Below, in pieces: positions 7,300-14,875 of a DNA stretch of 48,843 bases. The translations under genes and the position numbers were made by a program. Each line of letters starts with the position of its first letter. The first letter of the stretch is position 1. This stretch comes from an uncultured Bacteroidota bacterium (GTDB lineage: Bacteria; Bacteroidota; Bacteroidia; Bacteroidales; VadinHA17): the NCBI GenBank assembly GCA_903844815.1, contig CAIMVD010000037.1, positions 1 to 48,843 on the forward strand, read 5' to 3'. The notes below the pieces were generated by a model, which saw only the letters and a program-made list of their open reading frames with translations, ran no database searches and was not told where the DNA came from.

Positions 7300-8070
7300 C
7301 TAAGGTTTGATTTTCTCGTACAATCCCATAAGTTTGCTGTTATATATTTCAATAATCTGGGATTCATGTTCTCCAATGGGTTTTACCGGGATAAGATCCA
7401 TTACCTCTTCAGGGTTTAATTCGGTATTGTACATCAGGTTAATAGCGGCCTTGAGAGTTTGATGCACTGCGGCTTCAGCCTCCTGTTTTGTAAGGCCGGT
7501 TTTGATGCCGATTTCCTCCAGGTAATTCCATTGAAACCAGAAATACGTTGGCAGCATGGCGGACACGATTGCATAGCTCTCCAGTTTTTCTTCAGCTACT
7601 TCGAAGGTGTGGCCAAGGTTTGCAAGGAGATCCATTATTGTCTCCTTAGTTACCTTGTCAAATCCAGAGGAAAAGCAAACCGGGTTAAAACCGTTGTTTA
7701 TATAGGAGGTTGCATTCGGGATCAGCCTGGCAATGTTCTTAACCTGGTTTGCCTTTGATGAAATTCTTGCAATGCTGATCTTAGGTGCGAGTGATATAAT
7801 TATTGAATCGCTCCTGATATCATTTTTCAGCAGTTCCAGAGTCTCCATTATCACGGGGGGATGAAGTGCGATGAAAACTATATCCTGGGAGGCTGCAACT
7901 GAAGGATTCTCAACACTGATAAACGGATAGGAATTTTGAAGTTTTGAAGTCACTTCAGCATTAGGATCTGTAACAACAACCGAACTGAATGTCACATTTT
8001 TGTTACTGAATGCCTGAAGAAGAATCTTTGTGACTCTTCCCCCACCTATAAAACCGACTGATTTTTTCAT
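7300..8070 (-). CDS. ProC-like NADP-dependent oxidoreductase
   Basis: A 256-residue protein with an N-terminal Rossmann motif SVGFIGGGRVTKILLQAF (about residues 4-21), the FIALHPPVIMETLELL region and a C-terminal helical dimerisation domain beginning near residue 160, in the style of pyrroline-5-carboxylate reductase. ProC enzymes make proline from P5C, but sequence drift (for example NIARLIPNATSYINNG in place of the usual RVMPNTPA) makes a housekeeping proC role doubtful. It follows the rhodanese-like gene by 11 bases and ends 40 bases from the convergent cation-efflux gene. The pair seems to be transcribed from the promoter with the ArsR-type operator at 8548-8563, so a metal- or arsenic-related role is possible. 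Confidence 0.72.
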   Translation of the reverse strand: MKKSVGFIGGGRVTKILLQAFSNKNVTFSSVVVTDPNAEVTSKLQNSYPFISVENPSVAASQDIVFIALHPPVIMETLELLKNDIRSDSIIISLAPKISIARISSKANQVKNIARLIPNATSYINNGFNPVCFSSGFDKVTKETIMDLLANLGHTFEVAEEKLESYAIVSAMLPTYFWFQWNYLEEIGIKTGLTKQEAEAAVHQTLKAAINLMYNTELNPEEVMDLIPVKPIGEHESQIIEIYNSKLMGLYEKIKP

Positions 8071-8081
8071 ATCTATTTATT

Positions 8082-8516
8082 TTAAGAAAATTTGCTTCTG
8101 TTTCTTTTTGTTTCTCTTGCTTTAAGCTGGCACATACATGAACCGGAAAGCCGTGTTGAAAGGTCAGTATTTACAGGCAGACCGTCTCTTTCCCAATCAA
8201 CCATTCCCCCAGCCATATTTGCGACATTGTCATAATGCTGAGCTTCCATGAACAGCACACTTTCCCTGCTCTTCAGGCCTACAGTATCAGCGAAGATCAG
8301 TGGTTTATCTTTTGGCAATTCAGTATATTTTTGCATTAAGGCACTAAAGGGCAAATAGATTACATTTCCAACACCGAACATCTTAAATGAGCACATGTTT
8401 TCTTCCCTGACATCTACAATAAAAGCCCCCCTGTTACAGAGCTCATAACACTCCACGGGCGAAAGATTAAATATGCCGTGAGCAAAAAATCCGGTTTGAA
8501 ACCAATCTTTTTTCAC
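8082..8516 (-). CDS. Rhodanese-like domain protein without catalytic Cys
   Basis: A 144-residue single rhodanese domain: LSPVECYELCNRGAFIVDVRE (about residues 19-39) is the CH2-like N-terminal motif and NMAGGMVDWERDGLPV the C-terminal motif. The active-site loop, normally Cys-x-x-G-x-R, reads FADTVGLKSRES; the catalytic Cys is replaced by Asp, so classical sulfurtransferase activity is unlikely. The C-terminal tail contains GSCMCQLKARETKR, a CMC motif of unknown use. Translation appears to start at GTG (8516). It forms a two-gene unit with the ProC-like gene and lies just downstream of a perfect ArsR-type palindrome. Confidence 0.8.
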   Translation of the reverse strand: MKKDWFQTGFFAHGIFNLSPVECYELCNRGAFIVDVREENMCSFKMFGVGNVIYLPFSALMQKYTELPKDKPLIFADTVGLKSRESVLFMEAQHYDNVANMAGGMVDWERDGLPVNTDLSTRLSGSCMCQLKARETKRNRSKFS

Positions 8517-8532
8517 CTATCCGGGATTGAAA

Positions 8533-8565
8533 TAAAGGAATCATCAATTCGTAAATTTACGAAAT
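8533..8565 (-). promoter_or_regulatory. Promoter with perfect ArsR-type palindrome
   Basis: TTCGTAAATTTACGAA (8548-8563) is a perfect 16-base palindrome. On the minus strand TTTC (8564-8561), a 20-base spacer and TTCCTTTA (8540-8533) reproduce the geometry of the ars promoter at 2890-2922, where the operator also lies on the -33 and spacer. It reads into the rhodanese-like gene starting at 8516. The -7 box is weaker than at ars. Binding by the ArsR at 2947 is inference. Confidence 0.55.
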
Positions 8566-8594
8566 ATCTGTCTGAATACTCAATAAAAATTGGC

Positions 8595-9695
8595 TTAATA
8601 GCCGCCAAATTCAAAAGATGCACTGATCATTGCCTCTATGGTTTCAGGAGAAACATCTGCCTGAAGGATATGAGCAGGTGCAAGGAGATATCCGCGGTCC
8701 TTGCCCAGAATATTTATACGTTCTTTAATTTCATTACGGATTCTGTCTGTATCACCTGAGGGCAAAAGTTCCTGCTGGTCAATGCCTCCAAAGAACGAAA
8801 TCCTGCTGCCATATTTGTCCTTTAATTCACGGGGATCAGATCCGGCAACGTTAGGCTGAACAGGATTATAAACATCTACACCAATTTCGATAAAATCGTC
8901 GATAAGGGGTGCAACTGCTCCGTCGGAATGCATTATCACAATAAGGTCAGGATTTTCGGTTCGCAACCGATCAATCATTCTTTTGTGACGAGGTTTGAAT
9001 CTTGCCCTCCAGTCGTCGGGTGAAATGAGTGTTGATGTCTGGCTTCCGAGATCTTCCCCAAGCCAGATTGCATCTACTCCGGCTTTTACGAGCTGGAGGG
9101 CAAGACCGGTGCTCCATTCCTCCACCCGGTCGTCGAGTAAAGTAAGCCAAGGTTCTTCGCACATCATCGATATCATGTACTTTTCAAGCCCGGTTAAGTG
9201 CCAGGCCATCTCAAATATCGAGATCTCAACGTCACCGATCACGAAAAAATCCTTTCCGAATCTGTCAATATCTCTTTTTGCCTTCTCAAATCTGCCCGGT
9301 GCATAGGAATCGGGGAAACGGTAATTTTCAATATCGGATAGAGCTGAGGCATTTTCAAGAGGACATTTTATAACTTCCACATAAAGCGGAGTAGGCATCA
9401 TATGCATCCCAAACTCATTCATGGTTATACTACCGGTGACAGGTTCCGGAGCGTACCCTGAGGGGACGGTTCCTCCCACAACCACAACGTCGCTTCCCAT
9501 CCTGGTCCGGATTTCATTGGCTGAGATACGGTAAGTGAGGTCCTCATAATACGAAAGAGCGTAATCAGGCACAATGCCAAGTTTTTTTCCGAATGTCTCG
9601 GTAAGTTGCCTGCAAAGGTCAAACTGAATGGGAACACGGTCGGGGTTTCCTTCCTTTTTCCTCAATGCTTTATATACTCTTTCTTTTGAAATCAT
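8595..9695 (-). CDS. Uroporphyrinogen decarboxylase-family protein (methyltransferase-like)
   Basis: A 366-residue TIM-barrel protein of the UroD superfamily. Recognisable parts are ERVYKALRKKEGNPDRVPIQF at the N terminus, IWLGEDLGSQTSTLISPDDWRARFKPRHKRMID in the middle, IVIMHSDGAVAPLIDDFIEIGVDVYNPVQPNV, and the C-terminal LLAPAHILQADVSPETIEAM. The His/Asp/Gly (HSDG) and late LAPAHILQ motifs resemble the corrinoid-methyltransferase-like MtaA/CmuA branch more than haem-pathway HemE. No corrinoid protein is encoded nearby, so the substrate is unknown. It is 45 bases downstream of the DUF190 gene in the same direction and may share its transcript. Confidence 0.8.
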   Translation of the reverse strand: MISKERVYKALRKKEGNPDRVPIQFDLCRQLTETFGKKLGIVPDYALSYYEDLTYRISANEIRTRMGSDVVVVGGTVPSGYAPEPVTGSITMNEFGMHMMPTPLYVEVIKCPLENASALSDIENYRFPDSYAPGRFEKAKRDIDRFGKDFFVIGDVEISIFEMAWHLTGLEKYMISMMCEEPWLTLLDDRVEEWSTGLALQLVKAGVDAIWLGEDLGSQTSTLISPDDWRARFKPRHKRMIDRLRTENPDLIVIMHSDGAVAPLIDDFIEIGVDVYNPVQPNVAGSDPRELKDKYGSRISFFGGIDQQELLPSGDTDRIRNEIKERINILGKDRGYLLAPAHILQADVSPETIEAMISASFEFGGY

Positions 9696-9740
9696 GGATA
9701 ACTTATGAATTTGTTGGCGATTTCTGAGTTACAGGTTAAC

Positions 9741-10094
9741 CTATTTTTTGGCTCCTATTTTATGAATTGCTATTGTAGTCTCATCAACTGTAATGATGAG
9801 TCCTTTTCCCGATTTTTCGCAAAAGGGTTTTATAGCATCGAGGAACTTGTCAACTTTTACGGGTTCATCGACTATTTCCACAACAAGGGGAGTCTTTTCA
9901 GAGAACTCCCAGATTTTACTGCTGTAGACCTCGTGGCTTGATCCATATCCCATTATTCCCTTGAGTACGGTAGCTCCTGTAATTCCATGTTCAAGGGCAG
10001 TATATACAATTACTTCATAAAGGGGAGTATGTTCATACTTGTCGGTGGAACTGATATAGATTCTCAGTCTTTTTGCCTTGTCGCCTGGTTTCAT
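9741..10094 (-). CDS. DUF190 family protein
   Basis: A 117-residue soluble protein with a PII-like ferredoxin fold typical of DUF190: AKRLRIYISSTDKYEHTPLYEVIVYTALEHGITGATVLKGIMGYG near the N terminus and PLVVEIVDEPVKVDKFLDAI later. DUF190 genes often sit beside crcB/fluC, as here (the fluC stop is four bases upstream of its start), and may modulate the fluoride channel; the mechanism is not established. The length is normal. Confidence 0.88.
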   Translation of the reverse strand: MKPGDKAKRLRIYISSTDKYEHTPLYEVIVYTALEHGITGATVLKGIMGYGSSHEVYSSKIWEFSEKTPLVVEIVDEPVKVDKFLDAIKPFCEKSGKGLIITVDETTIAIHKIGAKK

Positions 10095-10098
10095 GGTT

Positions 10099-10476
10099 TT
10101 ATAATATTTTTGTTACTAATACTCCCGCAAAAGTGGCTGCTATACCCAAAATCACACTGAGGCTGGTGTAAAGAAAGAACATAAAAAACTCACCATCTCT
10201 GAGAAGGGCAAGGTTTTCGTTCGCAAAGGTGGAAAATGTAGTAAATCCGCCGCAAAATCCTACCGCAAGAAATAATTTCCACCCCTGCGTAAGTAATGAA
10301 CTCTTTTCTGATGCACCATAAATGACGCCTATCAGAAAACACCCCGTAATATTTACCAGGAAGGTTCCCAGGGGAAAGGCTTCCGGGAAAATGTTTTGCA
10401 CAAACCGCGATGCCAGAAATCGGGAAATGCTTCCAAGAAATCCTCCCATTCCGACAAGAATCAATGTCCTGATCAT
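10099..10476 (-). CDS. crcB: Fluoride-specific ion channel FluC/CrcB
   Basis: A 125-residue protein with four transmembrane helices that forms dual-topology fluoride channels. Family motifs are present: GGFLGSISRFLASRF (about residues 11-25), FPLGTFLVNITGCFLIG (Asn of the pore, about 42) and GFCGGFTTFSTFANE (TTFSTF, about 74-88). It lies first in a leftward run with DUF190 and the UroD-family gene. A -7-like box (10484-10491) is immediately upstream. I see no fluoride riboswitch in the 67 bases separating it from the divergent isomerase gene. Confidence 0.93.
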   Translation of the reverse strand: MIRTLILVGMGGFLGSISRFLASRFVQNIFPEAFPLGTFLVNITGCFLIGVIYGASEKSSLLTQGWKLFLAVGFCGGFTTFSTFANENLALLRDGEFFMFFLYTSLSVILGIAATFAGVLVTKIL

Positions 10477-10483
10477 ATCAATT

Positions 10484-10491
10484 CAAATATA
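10484..10491 (-). promoter_or_regulatory. Putative -7 box (TATATTTG) for crcB
   Basis: On the minus strand TATATTTG fits the Bacteroidota TAnnTTTG -7 element. Transcription would begin close to the crcB start at 10476, giving a nearly leaderless mRNA. No clear -33 TTTG is seen at standard spacing, so confidence is low. Confidence 0.35.
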
Positions 10492-10543
10492 ATTAAATTT
10501 AGGGAAATTTTACCATTGACAAAAACCATAAAACCATTTAATC

Positions 10544-11968
10544 ATGGATATAAAAATAAGAATCGGTCTCTTTGGCATTGGCCTCGATACATACTGGCCA
10601 CAGTTTGAAGGTTTGCTCGACAAACTGAAATCAAATCAGGATCTGATCAGAAAACGTCTTGAGGATAATGGTGCTGAGGTTGCCGATGCAGGGATGGTTG
10701 ATACTCCTCAGAAAGCAGCAGCCGCCGCAGATTTTTTCAGGGAGAGGGGAGTCGACCTCCTGTTCCTTAATATCTCCACCTATGCCTTGTCGCATAATGT
10801 GCTGCCTCTGATCCAGAGAGTTTCCTGTCCGGTGATCGTTCTGAACCTGCAGCCTGCTGAAGCCATCGATTATGAAAAGTTCAATGCCATGGGCGACCGT
10901 GGTAAAATGACAGGAGAATGGCTTGCCTGGTGCCAGAGTTGTGTAACTCCGGAACTCGCAAGCGTATTTAACAGGGCAGGCATAAAATATAACCTGATAA
11001 CAGGGTATCTCAATGAGAGATATGTCTGGGAACAGGTGGGTGAGTGGATCGAAGCCTGTCATGTGATGAAGGTTATGAAAAACAACAGGGTGGGCGTGAT
11101 GGGCCATTACTATAACGGGATGCTCGATGTATACAGCGATATCACAATGCTTGCCTCTGCTTTCGGCAGTCATTTTGAGCTAATTGAATTCGGTACTTTG
11201 AAAAAACTCAGGGATCAGGTAAGCGATGATGATATCCTGGCGGAGCTGAAAGGATTCGGTGAGTGGTTCGATGTCTCCGTTGAGTGTTCAGCGGACGATA
11301 TGGAACAGTCGGCAAAAAGTTCCGTGGCTCTGAAGCAGCTTGTTGAAAAATTCAGTCTTGGTTCACTGGCATATTACTATGAGGGTGAAGGTGATCAGGA
11401 GTATGAAAAAATAGTTACAACACTTATCCCGGGAATGACAATGCTCACCGGGCATAATGTTCCGGCTGCGGGCGAATGCGAAGTAAAAAATGTCCTGGCA
11501 ATGAAGATCATGGATGCCTTTAATGCGGGTGGATCCTTCTCCGAATTCTACGGTCTGGATTTTAATGAGGACATTGTTATGATGGGCCACGACGGACCTG
11601 CCCATTACAGGATATCAGAGGGTAAGGTCGGCCTGGTGCCTCTCCCTGTCTTCCACGGTAAGCCTGGAAAGGGTTTGTCGATCCAGATGAAAGTAGCAAA
11701 TGGCCCGGTGACACTCTTGTCGGTATGCCAGGGAAGGGATGGAAGCACAACTCTGCTGGCAGCCGAAGGAGAATCCGTGGAAGGTCCCACATTGCAGATA
11801 GGAAACACTAACAGTCGTTATAAATTTCCGGTTTCGGCAAGGCAATTTATCGACAGCTGGTCAAAGGCAGGGCCTTCTCATCATTGCGCAATCGGCACCG
11901 GCAATATTTCGGGAAAAATTTGTAAATTAGCTGAACTTCTGAATATTGAATTTATCTCAATATGCTGA
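10544..11968 (+). CDS. L-fucose/L-arabinose isomerase-like protein
   Basis: A 474-residue protein related to the L-arabinose/L-fucose isomerase superfamily. The N-terminal third is a Rossmann-like lobe (IRIGLFGIGLDTYWPQFEGL, then FLNISTYALSHNVLPLI and VIVLNLQPAEAIDYE). The central part has MGHYYNGMLDVYSDITML, ALAYYYEGEGDQEYE-like acidic residues and AGECEVKNVLAMKIMDAF. The C-terminal part includes GHDGPAHYRISEG and SHHCAIGTGNISGKI, with histidines that could ligate the metal. It is not clearly AraA itself: similar proteins are usually annotated as arabinose isomerase-like, with unknown sugar. The downstream small membrane gene overlaps its 3' end by seven bases. Confidence 0.78.
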   Translation: MDIKIRIGLFGIGLDTYWPQFEGLLDKLKSNQDLIRKRLEDNGAEVADAGMVDTPQKAAAAADFFRERGVDLLFLNISTYALSHNVLPLIQRVSCPVIVLNLQPAEAIDYEKFNAMGDRGKMTGEWLAWCQSCVTPELASVFNRAGIKYNLITGYLNERYVWEQVGEWIEACHVMKVMKNNRVGVMGHYYNGMLDVYSDITMLASAFGSHFELIEFGTLKKLRDQVSDDDILAELKGFGEWFDVSVECSADDMEQSAKSSVALKQLVEKFSLGSLAYYYEGEGDQEYEKIVTTLIPGMTMLTGHNVPAAGECEVKNVLAMKIMDAFNAGGSFSEFYGLDFNEDIVMMGHDGPAHYRISEGKVGLVPLPVFHGKPGKGLSIQMKVANGPVTLLSVCQGRDGSTTLLAAEGESVEGPTLQIGNTNSRYKFPVSARQFIDSWSKAGPSHHCAIGTGNISGKICKLAELLNIEFISIC

Positions 11969-12405
11969 CAAAATTTATAATTCTTGCTGTTTTCGGAATA
12001 GCGATGGCACATTTTGAAGGAGTTGTTGTTGTTTATCTCCGGAGGTTACTTGGCGTTCCCGATAGTGAATCAAACATGGCATCTGTCGGGAAGCTCACCC
12101 GGCAGTACCTTCGCATTGAGATGAGCCGGGAAGCAGCAACCATAATTATGCTTCTGGCAATAGGAATTCTTGCGGGAACAACCTGGATCGAAAGAGGCAT
12201 TTTCTTTCTTTGGACCTTTGCCTTCTGGGATCTTTTCTATTACCTTTCGCTCTATATTCTTATAAAATGGCCACCTAAACTGACTTCGACCGATGTGCTT
12301 TTTCTGATACCGAAGCCATGGATTGCACCGGTATGGTTTCCGGTAGCGGTTTCATCCTTTACAATTATTGCAATCTTCCTTTTGTATTTTTTAAAAGTAA
12401 TTTAA
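11962..12405 (+). CDS. Small integral membrane protein, unknown function
   Basis: A 147-residue protein with four probable transmembrane helices (about residues 3-27, 58-75, 79-101 and 120-145). It starts inside the last codons of the isomerase-like gene (seven-base overlap), so the two are probably co-translated. Notable segments are FGIAMAHFEGVVVVYLRRLLG and WTFAFWDLFYYLSLYILIKWPP. I do not recognise a family. A transporter role cannot be argued at this size. Confidence 0.7.
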   Translation: MLTKFIILAVFGIAMAHFEGVVVVYLRRLLGVPDSESNMASVGKLTRQYLRIEMSREAATIIMLLAIGILAGTTWIERGIFFLWTFAFWDLFYYLSLYILIKWPPKLTSTDVLFLIPKPWIAPVWFPVAVSSFTIIAIFLLYFLKVI

Positions 12406-12437
12406 AAATTAAGAGACTGTTTATTTGCTGTTTAGCT

Positions 12438-12536
12438 TTCTCTGTGTAACTCTGTGGCTTCTCCGTGTCACTCTGTGTAACAAAATCAGGAACTTACACA
12501 GAGTGACACGGAGGGTTCACAGAGGGCCACAGAGGA
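12438..12536. repeat. CTCTGTGTAA hairpin repeat, copy 2
   Basis: CTCCGTGTCACTCTGTGTAA (12461-12480) pairs perfectly over 20 bases with 12494-12513, around a 13-base loop (12481-12493). Imperfect pairing extends outward through CTCTGTGTAACTCTGTGG on the left and TTCACAGAGGGCCACAGAGG on the right. It lies between two convergent genes, where it could stop transcription from both sides. It is of the same family as 131-232. Confidence 0.85.
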
Positions 12537-12559
12537 CTTCTGCAAAACTGCATTAAAAA

Positions 12560-14755
12560 TCATTCTGATATCTCAAAGACTGCACTCGATAGCGGTGAGT
12601 TTGCGCCGGTATTTAGACCTACATTCATCAGATACTCACCCGAATAGCTTTTTCCACCATCATTCATCTGGCCGAAACGGCGCCCATCAGTTGAAACATT
12701 TATCTCCTTCACCTTATAGGTTTTGTCGGGATCGAGACCCTGAAGTCTGATTTTGTTGAAGGTTTCACCATACCTGGCATTTAGGGTATATGCAAGCAAG
12801 ACCGACTTGTTCCGCGATTCATTTACATACATAATCACTGCGCGGTTCTCCTCATAAGGCGATACCAGCCTGTAAAGATCTCCATGACAGATTACTTCAC
12901 TTAGCCTTTTATAATCGGCGATTGCATTCTGTGAAAACTTCAGTTCATTTTCAGTCATTTTATCGACTTCTATATCAAATCCCAGCTTGCCCATCATTGC
13001 CACATCGACCCTGAATTTCAGCGATTGTTTGCCCCAGGAAGTGACATGGTTGCAGACCGAGAATGCAGGGAAGAAATAGGAAAATCCCCATTGCATATAA
13101 ATTCTTTCAAGTGGGTCGGTGTTGTCGCTCGCCCAGAATTCAGTAAAGTATTTCAGAGCTCCGTAGTCAACCCTTCCTCCTCCGCCAGAGCAAAGCATGA
13201 TAGGGAGGTGAGGATATTTCTGGCGAAGACGGTCGAGTACTCCGTAAAGGCTGTTGACATAATCAATGTAAAGATGTGATTGCTTGTCCTTAAGATATAC
13301 TGAATATGCATTTGTCATCATTCTGTTGCAATCCCATTTAATAAATGCAATGCCAGGATTGGCAGTCATCATGCCATCGACCACGTTATAGACAAACTCC
13401 TGGACTTTTGGATTTGTGAGATCGAGTACCAGCTGGTTCCTGAAGTAATTTTCAGGTCTGTTGGGCAGTTTAAGGATCCAGTCGGGATGGGTTTCGTACA
13501 GTTCGCTTTTTGGATTAACCATTTCAGGTTCAATCCAGATACCGAATTTCACTCCTCTGTTATCCGCCTCTTTAACAAGATAACCAAGGCCGTCAGGAAG
13601 TTTGGCCTTGTTCTCCTGCCAGTCGCCCAGACCTGCCCGGTCGTTATTACGCGGGTATTTGTTGGCAAACCAGCCGTCATCAAGCAGGAACAGGTCGAGT
13701 CCCATTTTCTTAGTATCATCCAGAATGGCTGAGAGTTTCTTTTCATCAAAATTAAAACCAGTTGCCTCCCAGTTGTTTAAAAGAGTGAGCCGTTCTTTTG
13801 TGCCATCGAGTATGCCGTAATTAGCAGCCCAGTGGTGTAGGTTCCGGCTGGCAAGTCCTTTACCGTTATTCGACCAGGTAAAAAGAAATGACGGTGTCTT
13901 AAATATTTTGCCAGGTTGTATTGAATACTCAGAAGCGAAAGGGTTTATCCCGGAGATGACTCTCAGCGATCCTTTTTCATCTATTTCAAACAGGAACCTG
14001 AAATTACCTGACCAACCTAGTGTGCCGGCTATCAGTTCCCCATTGTTTTCACCCGACTTTTCATTTAGTGAAAGAAAGAATACCGGGGTCTGGAACATAT
14101 GTGCACGTGAACCCAGTTTAGAGTCAATAATCTTTATCCCGCTGGTAAGCTCACTCTCCTTCATCTTCATCTCTTCGGCCCAGTCGCCATGGAATTGAGT
14201 AAGCCAGTATTTTTCTGCATCGAAATGAAGCATCGATGAGGCATAGTTGAAAATTGTAAGAGGTTTTGCCTCTTTTTGTATGATCTCAACCCATTGTTCC
14301 ATAACATCCTCTTTGGCATAGGTTTTTACGACGAGGGTAACCTCAACCGGATATTCCGGGTCTTTGAGAAGAATCCTGGTTATCGTCACATTATCATCAG
14401 TTTTTTCAGAGGTGTGACTGACATATTTTAGTTCAAGGGACGGGTTGAAGTCGTTATGGGTCATCCGGATAGCCGGCTCAAAAAGATTGTCAGTGCCAAA
14501 AGTCGCATAAGCAAGATGTTCCGTATTTCTAATCTGACTGAGAGTAGAAGGACCTGATAGCTTTGCTCCGAGATAGGCCTGGTAAAGTCGGCCGTCGCGG
14601 CTGCTCACTTTATAAATAAGGTCGGTATGGAGGGTGCCCGATGCAATTATTATGTCGGCAGGCTGGTTTGCAGGAGGCTGGCCGCCTGGAGGCTGCGAGT
14701 GCAAAAGAAAACTGGTAGTAATGATAAAAATGAACGAACAGATTAAATTCTTCAT
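12560..14755 (-). CDS. Alpha-galactosidase, glycoside hydrolase family 36
   Basis: A 731-residue secreted or periplasmic enzyme cleaving alpha-1,6-galactosides such as melibiose and raffinose. A signal peptide (about residues 1-20) is followed by a Pro/Gln-rich linker. The N-terminal beta-supersandwich spans about 30-330. The catalytic TIM barrel contains LDLFLLDDGWFANKYPRNND, the nucleophile Asp in GIAFIKWDCNRMM, and the acid/base Asp in EFWASDNTDPLERIYMQ; CSGGGGRVDYGALKYF lies between. A small C-terminal beta domain follows. Length is typical for GH36. No SusC/SusD pair is nearby, so it is not part of a classical polysaccharide utilisation locus. It diverges from the DUF5916 gene over 120 bases. 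Confidence 0.92.
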   Translation of the reverse strand: MKNLICSFIFIITTSFLLHSQPPGGQPPANQPADIIIASGTLHTDLIYKVSSRDGRLYQAYLGAKLSGPSTLSQIRNTEHLAYATFGTDNLFEPAIRMTHNDFNPSLELKYVSHTSEKTDDNVTITRILLKDPEYPVEVTLVVKTYAKEDVMEQWVEIIQKEAKPLTIFNYASSMLHFDAEKYWLTQFHGDWAEEMKMKESELTSGIKIIDSKLGSRAHMFQTPVFFLSLNEKSGENNGELIAGTLGWSGNFRFLFEIDEKGSLRVISGINPFASEYSIQPGKIFKTPSFLFTWSNNGKGLASRNLHHWAANYGILDGTKERLTLLNNWEATGFNFDEKKLSAILDDTKKMGLDLFLLDDGWFANKYPRNNDRAGLGDWQENKAKLPDGLGYLVKEADNRGVKFGIWIEPEMVNPKSELYETHPDWILKLPNRPENYFRNQLVLDLTNPKVQEFVYNVVDGMMTANPGIAFIKWDCNRMMTNAYSVYLKDKQSHLYIDYVNSLYGVLDRLRQKYPHLPIMLCSGGGGRVDYGALKYFTEFWASDNTDPLERIYMQWGFSYFFPAFSVCNHVTSWGKQSLKFRVDVAMMGKLGFDIEVDKMTENELKFSQNAIADYKRLSEVICHGDLYRLVSPYEENRAVIMYVNESRNKSVLLAYTLNARYGETFNKIRLQGLDPDKTYKVKEINVSTDGRRFGQMNDGGKSYSGEYLMNVGLNTGANSPLSSAVFEISE

Positions 14756-14875
14756 GGGGTGTAAGTAATTTCAGGTTATTATTCTTGGAATTGATACTTC
14801 TAAAACATTTTTAAAGATAGGTATTTCTTGTAATTTTGGGACCTTATAATTTTTCAAACCAATCAAATTTCAAGG

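Noticed and set aside
10477-10543. Possible fluoride riboswitch before crcB
   Set aside because: The gap is 67 bases and A+T-rich, with no structure resembling the conserved crcB motif.
10631-11173. 180-codon open frame antisense to the isomerase-like gene
   Set aside because: No domain signature and wholly inside a real gene on the other strand.
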